A stretch of 23,604 nucleotides of DNA from a virus, in the IMG/VR virus record IMGVR_UViG_3300049048_000090, positions 1 to 23,604 of that record. One strand, written 5' to 3'. Shown here in pieces: positions 8,438 through 16,085 of this stretch. Numbering within the stretch: the first letter of the stretch is position 1; each line of letters opens with the position of its first letter. The translations under genes and the position numbers were made by a program. Under the pieces are notes generated by a model that was not told the origin of the DNA, searched no databases, and saw only the letters and a program-made list of their open reading frames with translations.

Positions 8438-10471
8438 TTAGCTGATAACAGCCATTTTGCGATTAACTCCGCCAATCTCCATGATGACATAGCCGGTTGT
8501 GATTGGTAGCGATCCATCGTCAGTATATGCGCCAACCTTAAGCGTGTTGGCTGTGCTGGTTGCTGGCGCGCCCGTAAGCAAGGAATTCGTTATGCTTATG
8601 TTTCCGGCTCCTGTGAGGCCAGATTCGCTCGATGTGCCCACTAGCCAGTTTCCGGTGTACGATATTCTAGCAAGCTCTGCGCCCACTGAATTAACATAGC
8701 GGCGGAATGCGATTGCCGAACGCATGTCGTTTGTTGCGGCATTCGTCTCCGTGATTGCCACGATGGAAGCCGCCGCCTCGATGTCAGTCCCGTCGCTTCC
8801 CGCGAAAAGTAGCTCACCATTCTCCTGCCCAATCGTCAGCGCGCCTTGAGTTCCAATTGCTGCGCTGTTTGCCTTCGCGAGAACTATGCGCGGACCTGCG
8901 GTGTTTGTGGACCATCGGTCCATCATCATGGAAGATCCTGCGGCTCCCGTGGAATTAATTTGATTGCTTGGTATAAATCCAAGGGGGCTGCCGTAAAGCG
9001 TTGTAGATCCGACCTGAACTCCCGTGGCATTTACTACGGTAAAGGACCCTGCGTCTGGCGTCGTCGCGCCCACCGTCCCATTGATATTGATGGATGCCGT
9101 GCCTGTGGCATTTGTCACCACCAGGGCAGATGGGGTTCCTAGGTCTGGCGTTACTAGGGTTGGGCTCGTTGCTCGAACAGGCGATCCGGTTCCTGTTGCC
9201 GTCGTCCAGACGGGAAGTGCCGATGCGCCGCCGCCAACCAGGATTTGAGTGGTTGCTCCTGCCGGGAGGGTCTGCTGTATACCGGTAGCAGTTGTTCCGG
9301 CCGCAATAAGCCCATATGCAGTGGTGCCACTGTTGCGGCCCGTGCCTCCGCTGGGGACGGGAATTGTATTTATCCAAACAGGAAGAAATCCGATGCCTCC
9401 ACTCGTTAGTATTTGCCCACCAAGGCCCGGATGAATGCTTTGCAATGGGCTGGTTGTTGTGGTGCCACCAGCCAACAATCCATACGCGTAAGTTAATGAC
9501 GCTAACCCAGTTCCCCCTTGAGGAACGGTGACAGCTGCATTGCTTGTTAGGATTGTTGACGAAGCATTTGGAAGCGTGAATGTTTTATTGCTTGTTGCGG
9601 GGCCACTGAAAACAACGAAGTCACTGCCCGTTGCAAGTGCTGTTAGGGCCGCATCAAGTGGCTGGTAAACAGCGGAAAGACTTGGGATGTCGGCAGCAAC
9701 AAGTGATCTAAACGTGGGAGCCGCCGCGCCTCCTCCGGTTGGTCCGGCAAACACCAAGTTAGCACTCTGGGTGGATAGCGAGAATGATAGGGCAGGCGTG
9801 GTTGTTGCCGTTGCAACGCTAGTTGTGAACAGCGGGGATAAATTTCCAGAAGAGAACGAGGACACGGTGCCTCCTCCGCCAGCAACGCTATCAAGTACGC
9901 CGCCAGTGAAGGTCATATTGCCGCCAATAGTTACGGCGGTCCACGTGCTTACTCCTGAGCGATAGTAAATGGTGTCTGTGCCGGAAAGCGCCTCTAGGGC
10001 CGCTAAGTCATCAGCAAGTGCCAGCGTTATGTTCCCGGAGGTCGTGACCGGGCCTCCTGATGCGGTGATGCCAGCAGCGGGTGGTGTGATGTCAACGGAC
10101 GTAACGGTGCCGAACCCAGCCGCCCCTATGTATATTTGGGCGGCGGTGGCATCAGCCAGCGTCAAAAAGCCACGACCGTATGCCGTTGTGCCTAGCGCTG
10201 CAATGGCGGTTAGGTCGGAGTCTAGTGGCTGATACCCAGATGCCACAGCAGCAGCAGTTATTGCGTCTGTTATTCCGTACCCGGCAAGGGTGGTTGGCTT
10301 CCCGGTTATTGATGCGAACGAAGGCGCTGGAGCGAGCGCAAGAATAGACGTAAGTGTGGCGCGGAAGTTCAGGCCAGGCTGAGCTAAGTCAACTAGCGGG
10401 ACATACATCCCAACAGACGGAGCAACGTCCGTCATCTGGGAAATCTTCTTATCTTGGGCTGTTATAGGCAC
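8438..10471 (-). CDS. Large fibre-like structural protein
   Basis: 677 residues with a GTG start at 10471, 4 bases after the preceding stop. The N-terminus (KKISQMTDVAPSVGMYVPLV) matches the short attachment module seen in many phage fibres. It is followed by a SITGKPTTLAGYGITDA segment and then Gly/Thr/Ala-rich repeats such as VPQGGTGLASLTYAYGLLAG and VPSGGTGRNSGTTAYGLIAA. The C-terminal part (ENGELLFAGSDGTDIEAAAS, then FRRYVNSVGAELARISYTGN) is a head domain as in tail fibres. It should be a fibrous trimer. Its second half resembles no enzyme. Composition and N-terminus are shared with the fibre-like gene at 12683-13888, suggesting that both dock to the same type of virion site. Confidence 0.82.
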   Translation of the reverse strand: MPITAQDKKISQMTDVAPSVGMYVPLVDLAQPGLNFRATLTSILALAPAPSFASITGKPTTLAGYGITDAITAAAVASGYQPLDSDLTAIAALGTTAYGRGFLTLADATAAQIYIGAAGFGTVTSVDITPPAAGITASGGPVTTSGNITLALADDLAALEALSGTDTIYYRSGVSTWTAVTIGGNMTFTGGVLDSVAGGGGTVSSFSSGNLSPLFTTSVATATTTPALSFSLSTQSANLVFAGPTGGGAAAPTFRSLVAADIPSLSAVYQPLDAALTALATGSDFVVFSGPATSNKTFTLPNASSTILTSNAAVTVPQGGTGLASLTYAYGLLAGGTTTTSPLQSIHPGLGGQILTSGGIGFLPVWINTIPVPSGGTGRNSGTTAYGLIAAGTTATGIQQTLPAGATTQILVGGGASALPVWTTATGTGSPVRATSPTLVTPDLGTPSALVVTNATGTASININGTVGATTPDAGSFTVVNATGVQVGSTTLYGSPLGFIPSNQINSTGAAGSSMMMDRWSTNTAGPRIVLAKANSAAIGTQGALTIGQENGELLFAGSDGTDIEAAASIVAITETNAATNDMRSAIAFRRYVNSVGAELARISYTGNWLVGTSSESGLTGAGNISITNSLLTGAPATSTANTLKVGAYTDDGSLPITTGYVIMEIGGVNRKMAVIS

Positions 10472-10475
10472 TTTT

Positions 10476-11006
10476 TTACAATGCGCACTCTAGCGCTAAA
10501 TATCCAGATTCATCTTCTAGGGCAAAGAACCCAAACCCGTCCTCAAGCGCTATGTATCTGCATCCCTCGCTAACGGTGAAGTATGGCTGCGGCAGTGAAT
10601 CTCCATCGTCGCCTGAGCAGCAGGCCCTGTCTGTTAACGGTGGGCGCGTCCACGCAATCGAGGCCACATCAAGATCGGAAACGGAGAACTCGGGGACGGT
10701 AGGCTGAGCCATAGCTAGCGGAGCGCATCGACCCGTATTACTGCGAAGATTGAGCGTGCTTACGAGCCATGATGGGTCTGGAACGACTGGCTGCGGGCCT
10801 TCGCCTTCTGTGGGCGTAAAATAGGGGGCTGCTTGCGCATCCCCATCATCACCCGAACAGCATGCCCTGTCCGTGATCGGAGGACGTGTAAATGCCAGCG
10901 CCGAATGCACATCTGCCGGGATGGTGAATTCTGGAATTGCTGCATTTTGGCCAAGGGCCAGAGGTGCGCAGCGACCTGAAGCGGTTTTGAGGTTGAGAGG
11001 AATCAC
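10476..11006 (-). CDS. Small structural protein with duplicated CCSG cassette
   Basis: I choose the GTG at 11006, 1 base after the preceding stop, giving 176 residues; an ATG at 11054 would overlap the upstream gene by 47 bases. The protein is an internal duplication. Residues about 3-68 and 84-148 repeat the order LNL..GRCAPLA, then IPEF or VPEF, TRPP.TDRACCSGDDGD and PYFT.[ST]EG. It ends in three short repeats (YIALEDG, FFALEDE, YLALECA) of a type found in phage structural proteins. Five Cys sit in conserved positions. It probably decorates the capsid or tail, or forms part of a fibre base. No catalytic motif is visible, and function is inferred from its neighbours only. Confidence 0.72.
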   Translation of the reverse strand: MIPLNLKTASGRCAPLALGQNAAIPEFTIPADVHSALAFTRPPITDRACCSGDDGDAQAAPYFTPTEGEGPQPVVPDPSWLVSTLNLRSNTGRCAPLAMAQPTVPEFSVSDLDVASIAWTRPPLTDRACCSGDDGDSLPQPYFTVSEGCRYIALEDGFGFFALEDESGYLALECAL

Positions 11007-11007
11007 C

Positions 11008-11253
11008 TTATTCGATGCAAAGGTATAGATTCTCGTCGATGAGAATGCCGCCACTTGCCTGATTTAAAAGTAGCGTGGGAAGTACGGTTCCTGGCTGCTC
11101 GGGATCTAATTCCCAATTAACCTCAGAGTTCACGAACAGCTCAACAGCAGTTATGTTTTCCGGGATGACACCAGACCCCATGGGGTCGATGGCTCCATGA
11201 CACGAAATCTGCGATGTCGTGTAGTTATAGGGGTTTTCTGGGCAGGTGGACAT
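11008..11253 (-). CDS. Small structural protein of unknown function
   Basis: 81 residues. It begins MSTCPENPYNYTTSQISC and ends LIDENLYLCIE, with a compact beta-rich middle (ITAVELFVNSEVNWELD). Cys residues near both ends could form a disulphide. I recognise no family. The ATG overlaps the stop of the small membrane-protein gene (TAATG). Its own stop is followed after 1 base by the GTG of the duplicated CCSG protein, so it lies inside a tightly coupled cluster. The Cys-containing, beta-rich design fits a decoration or tail-associated protein. Confidence 0.7.
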   Translation of the reverse strand: MSTCPENPYNYTTSQISCHGAIDPMGSGVIPENITAVELFVNSEVNWELDPEQPGTVLPTLLLNQASGGILIDENLYLCIE

Positions 11254-11525
11254 TAGTTTGGTTTTTTCTTCACCGCATCGGCGCTAGGCACCTCAAGACT
11301 CGTGAAGCGATTGGCTTTATCCAGAGCGTGAATCCAGCGCTCTTGATCCTGAATTGTCCACATTTGCCTCTGCTGTGAGTTAAGGTCTGAACGCAAATCG
11401 ACCAGCTCCTGCTTGATGTCGCGTAGGCCGTTTGCGCACACCCACGAAACCGTGGCTGTTGCTCCTATTACTGCAATCGCCACCGCTACGGTGATTTGAA
11501 GTGGGGTCTGGGGCACAAATTTCAT
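11253..11525 (-). CDS. Small membrane protein with coiled coil, possible lysis accessory or holin
   Basis: 90 residues, taking the ATG at 11525, which overlaps the upstream stop as ATGA; a frame reaching 11825 runs through the upstream gene and is ignored. Residues 9-30 form one hydrophobic helix (ITVAVAIAVIGATATVSWVC). The chain then continues as a heptad-like helix (LRDIKQELVDLRSDL) and the Trp-containing block MWTIQDQERWIHALDKANR. This layout is common among small phage membrane proteins near lysis genes. It stands directly after a lipoprotein/membrane gene. A holin, antiholin or spanin partner role is possible, but no endolysin is visible in the window, so the lysis idea rests on architecture alone. 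Confidence 0.7.
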   Translation of the reverse strand: MKFVPQTPLQITVAVAIAVIGATATVSWVCANGLRDIKQELVDLRSDLNSQQRQMWTIQDQERWIHALDKANRFTSLEVPSADAVKKKPN

Positions 11526-12289
11526 TTTGAGTCTATGTAGCGTAGTGCAAGCTGTTCTCGCAAGTATTTGTCGTTGATGGTATGTTGCAGGTCTTGCAAA
11601 AGTGTCTTGTGTTCGCTGTCCAGATTCGAGCTTTGATAGTCCATTATTTCCTTTGCCATTGCGGGTTGATCTATCTTTAGCTCCTCCACTGTCTGCACCG
11701 TCCGGCGTAGCGCCTCGGTGGTCTTTTGGGCCTTGTTGTGCTGGCGCCAGATTAAAAAGCCGACACCAAGGACCACGAGCACAATTGCCGCCGCCATGAA
11801 TAAAGGACTTCCATATGCATACCATGTCATGCCAAGCGCCGCAGCTATCGAGCCACTTGCCACTGCGGCGTCTATCTTGCCTGCATAGATTAAAATCCCT
11901 GTGATGACAGCGCCTACAATCACTGCATAGAGCAGCGGAGCGCGAGCCTTGTTATCGGCGTTCCGCAATGCCACGGCCTGATCGGGCGCTCTTGGCGCCG
12001 CCACAGAAATGTCCGTCTTCGTTTCTGTTTCCACCTTCTCCGCTGGCTGCGTGTAGGAGGTGGTTTCCCGCTCAATTGCGGGGCTTTGAGGCGTAGCCTC
12101 AATATTCTCCCTGACAACTACCGTGCCTGCTGGGATTGTGGTTTTAACGCTCTTCTGGCCCTCTTTGACAGAAGAGGGCGCAGAGGCGTCTTTCGGCGAA
12201 TAAAGCGTTACGCCATTCGGTGTCTTGATGCGACCCGTATTACACCCCGCCAGGAGCGCCAGCGTCAGGAATAGGAGCAGGGTCTTCAT
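11522..12289 (-). CDS. Predicted lipoprotein with membrane helices, possible lysis (spanin-like) protein
   Basis: 255 residues from the ATG at 12289. The N-terminus MKTLLLFLTLALLAGC is a textbook lipoprotein signal with Cys16 as the acylated residue. About 95 polar Pro/Ser/Thr/Glu-rich residues follow. Two to three hydrophobic helices then lie at roughly 117-185 (APLLYAVIVGAVITGILIYA through AAAIVLVVLGVGFLIW), followed by a 70-residue charged helical tail. A lipid anchor plus membrane helices in one chain recalls unimolecular spanins, although those lack such a long tail. The gene overlaps the upstream gene by 50 bases and the downstream one by ATGA. A holin-like or envelope-modifying protein is an alternative. 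Confidence 0.72.
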   Translation of the reverse strand: MKTLLLFLTLALLAGCNTGRIKTPNGVTLYSPKDASAPSSVKEGQKSVKTTIPAGTVVVRENIEATPQSPAIERETTSYTQPAEKVETETKTDISVAAPRAPDQAVALRNADNKARAPLLYAVIVGAVITGILIYAGKIDAAVASGSIAAALGMTWYAYGSPLFMAAAIVLVVLGVGFLIWRQHNKAQKTTEALRRTVQTVEELKIDQPAMAKEIMDYQSSNLDSEHKTLLQDLQHTINDKYLREQLALRYIDSK

Positions 12290-12671
12290 CAATGAGGATG
12301 GCCTCCAGCGCAATGAGCACTGAGGGCTGAATTTTGTTGGCCTCTAAATCGAGGTCGGAAACCTTCAGCTTGTGCGGCGCGAAGTCACCTTCGTCGTCCA
12401 GCACCTTGGCAATCTCTGCCTGGAATTTGGCAAAGCGCTCATCGCTGGACTTGATAGTCTCCTCGCCCTCCTTTAGGAGGCCCTTCACGATACTGTTTCG
12501 CGTGGCGTCGAAAGTCTCCACGGCAGCTTTCGCTTTGCGCAGATTCTTGATGATGGCATAGGAGGCAGAGCCTGAAAACACATATGGTTTTACAGGCTTG
12601 CCCTCGTGGTCAGCTGGCTCGATTAGGTGGCTCAGGCCACGATAGATTTTGATGATGTCGCTGTTTTTCAT
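12240..12671 (-). CDS. Small helical phage protein of unknown function
   Basis: 143 residues starting MKNSDIIKIYRGLSHLIEPA. It is mostly helical, with a central SYAIIKNLRKAKAAVETFDA segment and an acidic stretch. Its C-terminus includes SDLDLEANKIQPSVLIALEA and a proline tail. The layout (a short helix pair, then a predicted strand and LEAILID) resembles small conserved proteins of unknown function found in late regions of tailed phages (the DUF1617 type comes to mind), but I cannot confirm membership. It starts 11 bases after the fibre-like gene and its 3' end overlaps the lipoprotein gene by 50 bases. Confidence 0.68.
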   Translation of the reverse strand: MKNSDIIKIYRGLSHLIEPADHEGKPVKPYVFSGSASYAIIKNLRKAKAAVETFDATRNSIVKGLLKEGEETIKSSDERFAKFQAEIAKVLDDEGDFAPHKLKVSDLDLEANKIQPSVLIALEAILIDEDPAPIPDAGAPGGV

Positions 12672-12682
12672 GGGGAGACATC

Positions 12683-13888
12683 TTATGTGAGACTTATTCC
12701 GTAAATGGCAACATTTGCTGTTGCTGCCGAGCCCTGTGCGACAGTGAGGCGTACGAACAGGCTGGAGGCTGTGAGCGGCGTATCCAGAGCCGCAATGGTG
12801 AGCAGCTTGTATTTACCTGCCGCATTGAGGCCCGTGAGGGCAGCAGCCGTCACTACGGTGGTGCCGGTCCCTCCGGCGCCAGTGAACACCCCGACCTGAG
12901 CTGTAGAGCTGTCTGCGCTTGCGTCCGAAACAACCACGTAAAGCGGGATGTAGGAGGTGCTGCGAATGTTGGCGATGGTGCCAATGTCGGCAGGTGCAGC
13001 TGTATTGAGATTAACGGCCGACACAGAGCCCAGAAGGCGGAAGCCGCTATTGGTCCACTCAGGAACGCTTGTCGGACTGACTGTGAGGCCGAAATAGGGA
13101 GCGCCGACACCAAGGCGCGTGAAGAAGCCGCCGCTGTCGCGATAGTAAATGTCTCCAGCAGTGTCTCCACCAATGTTGATGATTGGGGCGGTGAGCGTCT
13201 TGTTGGTGAACGTCTCTGTACCAGCAATCGTAGCGAGCGTGCCTGTGCTGTCCGGAAGCGTAAGGGTTTTGGCGCTTGTTGCGGCGGATGCCAGCGTGTG
13301 GGCGAAGGTGTTTGTGCCGTTATTAACCTTCAGCGTGGCGTTATTGAATGTCTTGGCGCCGGAAACCGTTTGTGTGCCTGCAAGCACCATATCGCCACCG
13401 CCTGAGACAGTGATAGTGACAACGCTGCCAACATTCGTAGCTGTAACGCCTGGACCTACGAAATCGAATTGGGTGACGGCACTTGTGAGGGTGACTCCCT
13501 CGTCCTTCACGACGACGTTCGGAGACGCATCCGTTATGCCGTAGCCCCCCACTGTGGTGGGCGTTCCCGTAATTGTGCTCCACGCCTGTGTGCCGGTGTG
13601 GTTATTGCGATTTAAGAGCGATGTAACGCTCTGTCCGCTGTCTTGTAAAATGAGGCCGGAAGTCCCATCAAAGGATGGAAGATTCCCGGAAATAGCCCCG
13701 GTGGGGCCGATGACATTGCCTGCGCCAATCTCTGTGAGCAATGTGCTCTTCAGCAGAGAAAATGGCAGCTTATAGCTGGTGAGGACGGTGTACGGGTAGC
13801 GAACAAGATAGAGCAAATCTCCATCCTGAATATCGAGCGCTTCATCCAGCTCGTTGAGCTTGCGTGTCTGGTTCTCGTCAATTGCCAT
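12683..13888 (-). CDS. Fibre-like structural protein
   Basis: 401 residues. The start MAIDENQTRKLNELDEALDI, then QDGDLLYLVRYPYTVLTSYK, is an N-terminal docking module like that of the fibre gene at 8438-10471. The body has repeated fibre motifs: ITGTPTTVGGYGITDASPNV, TVSGAKTFNNATLKVNNGTN, TLPDSTGTLATIAGTETFTN and KTLTAPIIN, followed by a beta-rich C-terminal domain of about 130 residues. These TL-P-repeat blocks are typical of tail fibres and some head fibres. It is the first gene after the capsid gene and its terminator-like hairpin. That place would also suit a head fibre or capsid decoration, and a fibrous trimer is expected in either case. Confidence 0.8.
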   Translation of the reverse strand: MAIDENQTRKLNELDEALDIQDGDLLYLVRYPYTVLTSYKLPFSLLKSTLLTEIGAGNVIGPTGAISGNLPSFDGTSGLILQDSGQSVTSLLNRNNHTGTQAWSTITGTPTTVGGYGITDASPNVVVKDEGVTLTSAVTQFDFVGPGVTATNVGSVVTITVSGGGDMVLAGTQTVSGAKTFNNATLKVNNGTNTFAHTLASAATSAKTLTLPDSTGTLATIAGTETFTNKTLTAPIINIGGDTAGDIYYRDSGGFFTRLGVGAPYFGLTVSPTSVPEWTNSGFRLLGSVSAVNLNTAAPADIGTIANIRSTSYIPLYVVVSDASADSSTAQVGVFTGAGGTGTTVVTAAALTGLNAAGKYKLLTIAALDTPLTASSLFVRLTVAQGSAATANVAIYGISLT

Positions 13889-13915
13889 AAGAAATGTCTG
13901 TTAGGTGCCCAATAA

Positions 13916-13947
13916 GAAGGCGGCGGCGAAACCGCACCGCCGCCTTC
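13916..13947 (-). terminator. Hairpin after the capsid gene, probable (leaky) terminator
   Basis: An 11-bp perfect GC-rich stem (13916-13926 with 13937-13947) with a 10-base loop lies 34 bases beyond the capsid stop. The minus-strand continuation CTTATTGGG gives only a weak T-run. It may act as a partial terminator or as an RNA end stabiliser that raises capsid mRNA over downstream genes. Confidence 0.6.
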
Positions 13948-13981
13948 CCCTATGAGCAATGAGCGAACAATCCGCCAGCCG

Positions 13982-15232
13982 TTAGACGACTGGGGAAGAG
14001 GTGCCAGAGCCAGAGCTGAATCCGCAGCTTGAGAAGCCTAGATCCTGGTTGCAGCGCTGGTAAGCAATGGTGATGACGCCGTGCGGCACCTTTGGAACAA
14101 CCGCGTATTGATTGCGGTAGATGAACTGACCGAATTCGTTGTATTTGTTACAAGGAACGCGTGGTCCATCAATCCATTCAAGCTGGCCGTTGGCGAGCTG
14201 AGCGGGCCAAGACATCTCGCCCATACGGGTGAGCTTCTCGGGGGTGCGCCAAGCGAAGGTGTTCTTGGCAACGAGGAAGCCAATTTCGTAAGGAGCATTC
14301 ACCCATGCTGGGTTGCGAACAAGCTGGGCGGTGCCGCAGTCAACGTCCGTAGAGGTGATGAATGGCTCGATGAAGATTGGGGCGCCGGAGCCGTCAACCG
14401 AAGCGAAGCGAAGTGGATCGGGGTCGATACCAACGCGAACGCCACGGTAGAGAGGCTGGAAGGCGTATTGCCACAGCTGGTTCTTTTCGCGGGTGTAGCC
14501 GCCGGTGACAGCAGCAAGGAAGTCCTGACGGACACCTTCTTCATCACGGAACTTGTTCACCTGCTGGATGCCGAAGATGCCAATGAAGTGCTGTTCTTCG
14601 CCAGAGCCCCACTGCTGAATGCGGGCATCGTAGTTGTATTGGAGCTGCTCAACGAGGTAGAGCAGGCCCTTGTACGTCATTGGCGCATCAGGCAGACCGG
14701 GAGCCCATGGAGCCTGAGTGACGTTTTCGCCACCCGTGAGATTGCCGGTGCCGCCGTTAACTTTCACCTTGTAGCGGAGACCGGCAAGGTAGTAGAGGTT
14801 CCAGCGCTGAGCGGCCATGAGCACGTCTTTCAGCTCTTCCTTAAGCGCAGCAGTTGCGCCCTCGTAAGCGTCGATGACGGTTTCACGGGCCTTGTTGATA
14901 CACACCAGCCAGCTTTCGCCGCGATATTCCTGCAAAGAAGCAGTAAATTCGGTGTTGGAAGCCTGTGCCACTGGTCCCTCAAGTCCGCAAGCGAGATTGG
15001 AAGCCGTGGTAACGGGGTTAACCTTGGACTGTCCGCTTACGACACGATTGGTGACGATGGTGCGGATGCTGTCGCCTTGGAAATTCTTGATGGTGCCGCC
15101 GTCGTAGAGGGTGGCGTAGGGGTTAGCCTTGGCGGTGATGATAGCGCCGTCGTACATGAGCTGAGGGATCTGCGCACAAACCGCATTTGCGATGTCGCTA
15201 GCCTCGATCGGGCAGTCGTAACTTGTTGCCAT
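13982..15232 (-). CDS. Major capsid protein
   Basis: 416 residues from the ATG at 15232; a longer frame to 15280 adds an unlikely leader. The protein begins MATSYDCPIEASDIANAVCA. It has helical core segments (VIDAYEGATAALKEELKDVL, AAQRWNLYYLAGLRYKVKVN) and a late W-rich block (GQLEWIDGPRVPCNKYNEFG, then QFIYRNQYAVVPKVPHGVIT). The ending RCNQDLGFSSCGFSSGSG is flexible. The late block is like that of major capsid proteins in uncultured marine and podovirus-like phages, where a C..N...GQF motif is followed by a P..PH segment. It stands first in the virion operon behind a long structured leader and ahead of a hairpin, fitting a highly expressed capsid gene. The Cys-bearing tail is unusual. Confidence 0.75.
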   Translation of the reverse strand: MATSYDCPIEASDIANAVCAQIPQLMYDGAIITAKANPYATLYDGGTIKNFQGDSIRTIVTNRVVSGQSKVNPVTTASNLACGLEGPVAQASNTEFTASLQEYRGESWLVCINKARETVIDAYEGATAALKEELKDVLMAAQRWNLYYLAGLRYKVKVNGGTGNLTGGENVTQAPWAPGLPDAPMTYKGLLYLVEQLQYNYDARIQQWGSGEEQHFIGIFGIQQVNKFRDEEGVRQDFLAAVTGGYTREKNQLWQYAFQPLYRGVRVGIDPDPLRFASVDGSGAPIFIEPFITSTDVDCGTAQLVRNPAWVNAPYEIGFLVAKNTFAWRTPEKLTRMGEMSWPAQLANGQLEWIDGPRVPCNKYNEFGQFIYRNQYAVVPKVPHGVITIAYQRCNQDLGFSSCGFSSGSGTSSPVV

Positions 15233-15301
15233 AAAATGAAATATAAATCTGAACAATTTAGCCGCATTACGTAAGTGCAATGTAGAGGCCGAAGGATTTG
15301 G

Positions 15302-15395
15302 ATGTGCGGAGCCACATGCCTTGCTTCCCCTCGGCTGAGCGGGGCTAAATTAACAGCCTTTGCGAAACACCGGGTTCGCGTGGAGCTAGGCTCCA
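15302..15395 (-). promoter_or_regulatory. Structured 5' leader of the capsid transcript
   Basis: Between the capsid start and the divergent tRNA side, three or four hairpins lie in a row: 15302-15306 with 15313-15317; 15327-15330 with 15341-15344; 15362-15366 with 15375-15379; and 15381-15386 with 15390-15395 (a perfect 6-bp stem with a 3-base loop). They would form in the leader of a capsid mRNA started further right. Such leaders often stabilise phage late mRNAs. The stretch is not coding. Confidence 0.45.
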
Positions 15396-15405
15396 TACAG
15401 TGTGC

Positions 15406-15434
15406 TTTTTACATTCCTTCGGATTTTTACAAAT
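15406..15434 (-). promoter_or_regulatory. Paired TGTAAAAA motifs upstream of the capsid leader
   Basis: On the minus strand ATTTGTAAAAAT (15434-15423) is followed after 7 bases by AATGTAAAAA (15415-15406). Similar words occur in other late-operon gaps at 10472-10482, 8405-8416 and 3801-3810. Here they lie about 175 bases upstream of the capsid ATG, at the only divergent junction in the window. That would suit a late promoter, but the pattern does not match a standard bacterial -35/-10. Confidence 0.3.
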
Positions 15435-15531
15435 GCAACAGAGATTTTTGTTGATGAAGCGCAGAAGTTCTGCATTTCTTCTTGTCGCTGTCGCTAAGCA
15501 GCCGATAAGTCCCAATTTCTGTACAGTTAGT

Positions 15532-15563
15532 GAGACCCGGTTATCTTAGCGGAGCCGGGTTTC
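15532..15563 (+). terminator. Hairpin with T-rich tail in the divergent non-coding region
   Basis: Nine pairs (15532-15540 with 15555-15563, one G-T pair) close a 14-base loop and are followed on the plus strand by TTTATG. It may be a weak terminator or the 5' hairpin of a non-coding transcript leading into the tRNA-like RNA. The stretch 15435-15626 holds no convincing gene. Confidence 0.35.
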
Positions 15564-15626
15564 TTTATGCCCGGATAACAGATAAAAAACCTCGACCCCT
15601 CGGCTACGGATGCCAGCGGAGAGCAA

Positions 15627-15782
15627 TACGAAGACTGAATAGGCCTGTGGCGAAATGGTAAACGTGCTGGCTGTAGCCTAAAGCGTGGTTGCTCACGCGG
15701 CGAAACTGGTCTCCCTGAACCGAAGCAAACGGTGCCTTGGGGTTGCAGGTTCAAGTCCTGCCGGGCCTATTCAGTTTTCGTA
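15627..15782 (+). ncRNA. tRNA-like RNA with a 21-bp closing stem
   Basis: Bases 15627-15647 pair with 15762-15782 in 21 consecutive pairs (two G-T). Inside, 15650-15652 with 15663-15665 make a D-arm with loop AAATGGTAAA, and 15745-15749 with 15757-15761 make a T-arm with canonical loop TTCAAGT. Together they look like the two arms of a leucine-type tRNA. The part between them (15666-15744) is about 45 bases too long for any tRNA. It holds extra hairpins (15683-15687 with 15694-15698; 15719-15722 with 15730-15733) and no clean anticodon stem. No CCA is encoded. It may be a tRNA-mimic RNA, a Y-RNA-like module, or a tRNA carrying an insertion. Confidence 0.55.
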
Positions 15783-16085
15783 GTCACCGTCAGGGCGTCT
15801 TCCCCGATCAATAGCCAGGAAGAATTAAAAGTAACAGGCCTTCCGGAAGGAAGGGGGTGATGACTGAGAATAGCGTTTAACTTTACTGTTGAGCCAGCGC
15901 TGTGACCTCTCAGTGAAATGTGGCAACGCAACTTCCCAGTCTGAAGCGTTCTCATTCAATATCACACCTCTCCTGTAATGGGCGAGGTGTGGACGCACTG
16001 AGACCCGAACTAAATCGTTAGCATTCAAATAGCATTAAGCCCGAGCGGCAACGACGCGAGTGGCTATCAACAGACCAGCAATTTC
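15783..16085 (+). other. Non-coding stretch with hairpins, no recognised gene
   Basis: About 300 bases with no credible ORF or recognisable tRNA. A perfect 8-bp hairpin (15963-15970 with 15984-15991) and a shorter one near 16033-16065 are visible. The last bases (CCAGCAATTTC before the ATG at 16086) resemble the end of a tRNA plus spacer, as seen before the HNH gene at 17089, but I cannot fold a tRNA there. Confidence 0.4.

Noticed and set aside
11007-11054. ATG start at 11054 for the CCSG protein
   Set aside because: It would overlap the upstream gene by 47 bases; the GTG at 11006 starts exactly at the first repeat and 1 base after the stop.
11526-11825. 100-residue N-terminal extension of the small membrane protein
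   Set aside because: It overlaps the lipoprotein gene out of frame, has low-complexity arbitrary sequence, and hides the ATGA junction at 11525.
14081-15274. A 397-codon plus-strand frame
   Set aside because: It lies exactly antisense to the capsid gene, whose codon pattern keeps the opposite frame open. The protein has no recognisable features.
15641-15769. Ordinary tRNA-Leu or tRNA-Tyr
   Set aside because: The D- and T-arms fit, but no 5-bp anticodon stem can be formed, about 45 bases are in excess and CCA is absent. It was kept only as a tRNA-like RNA.
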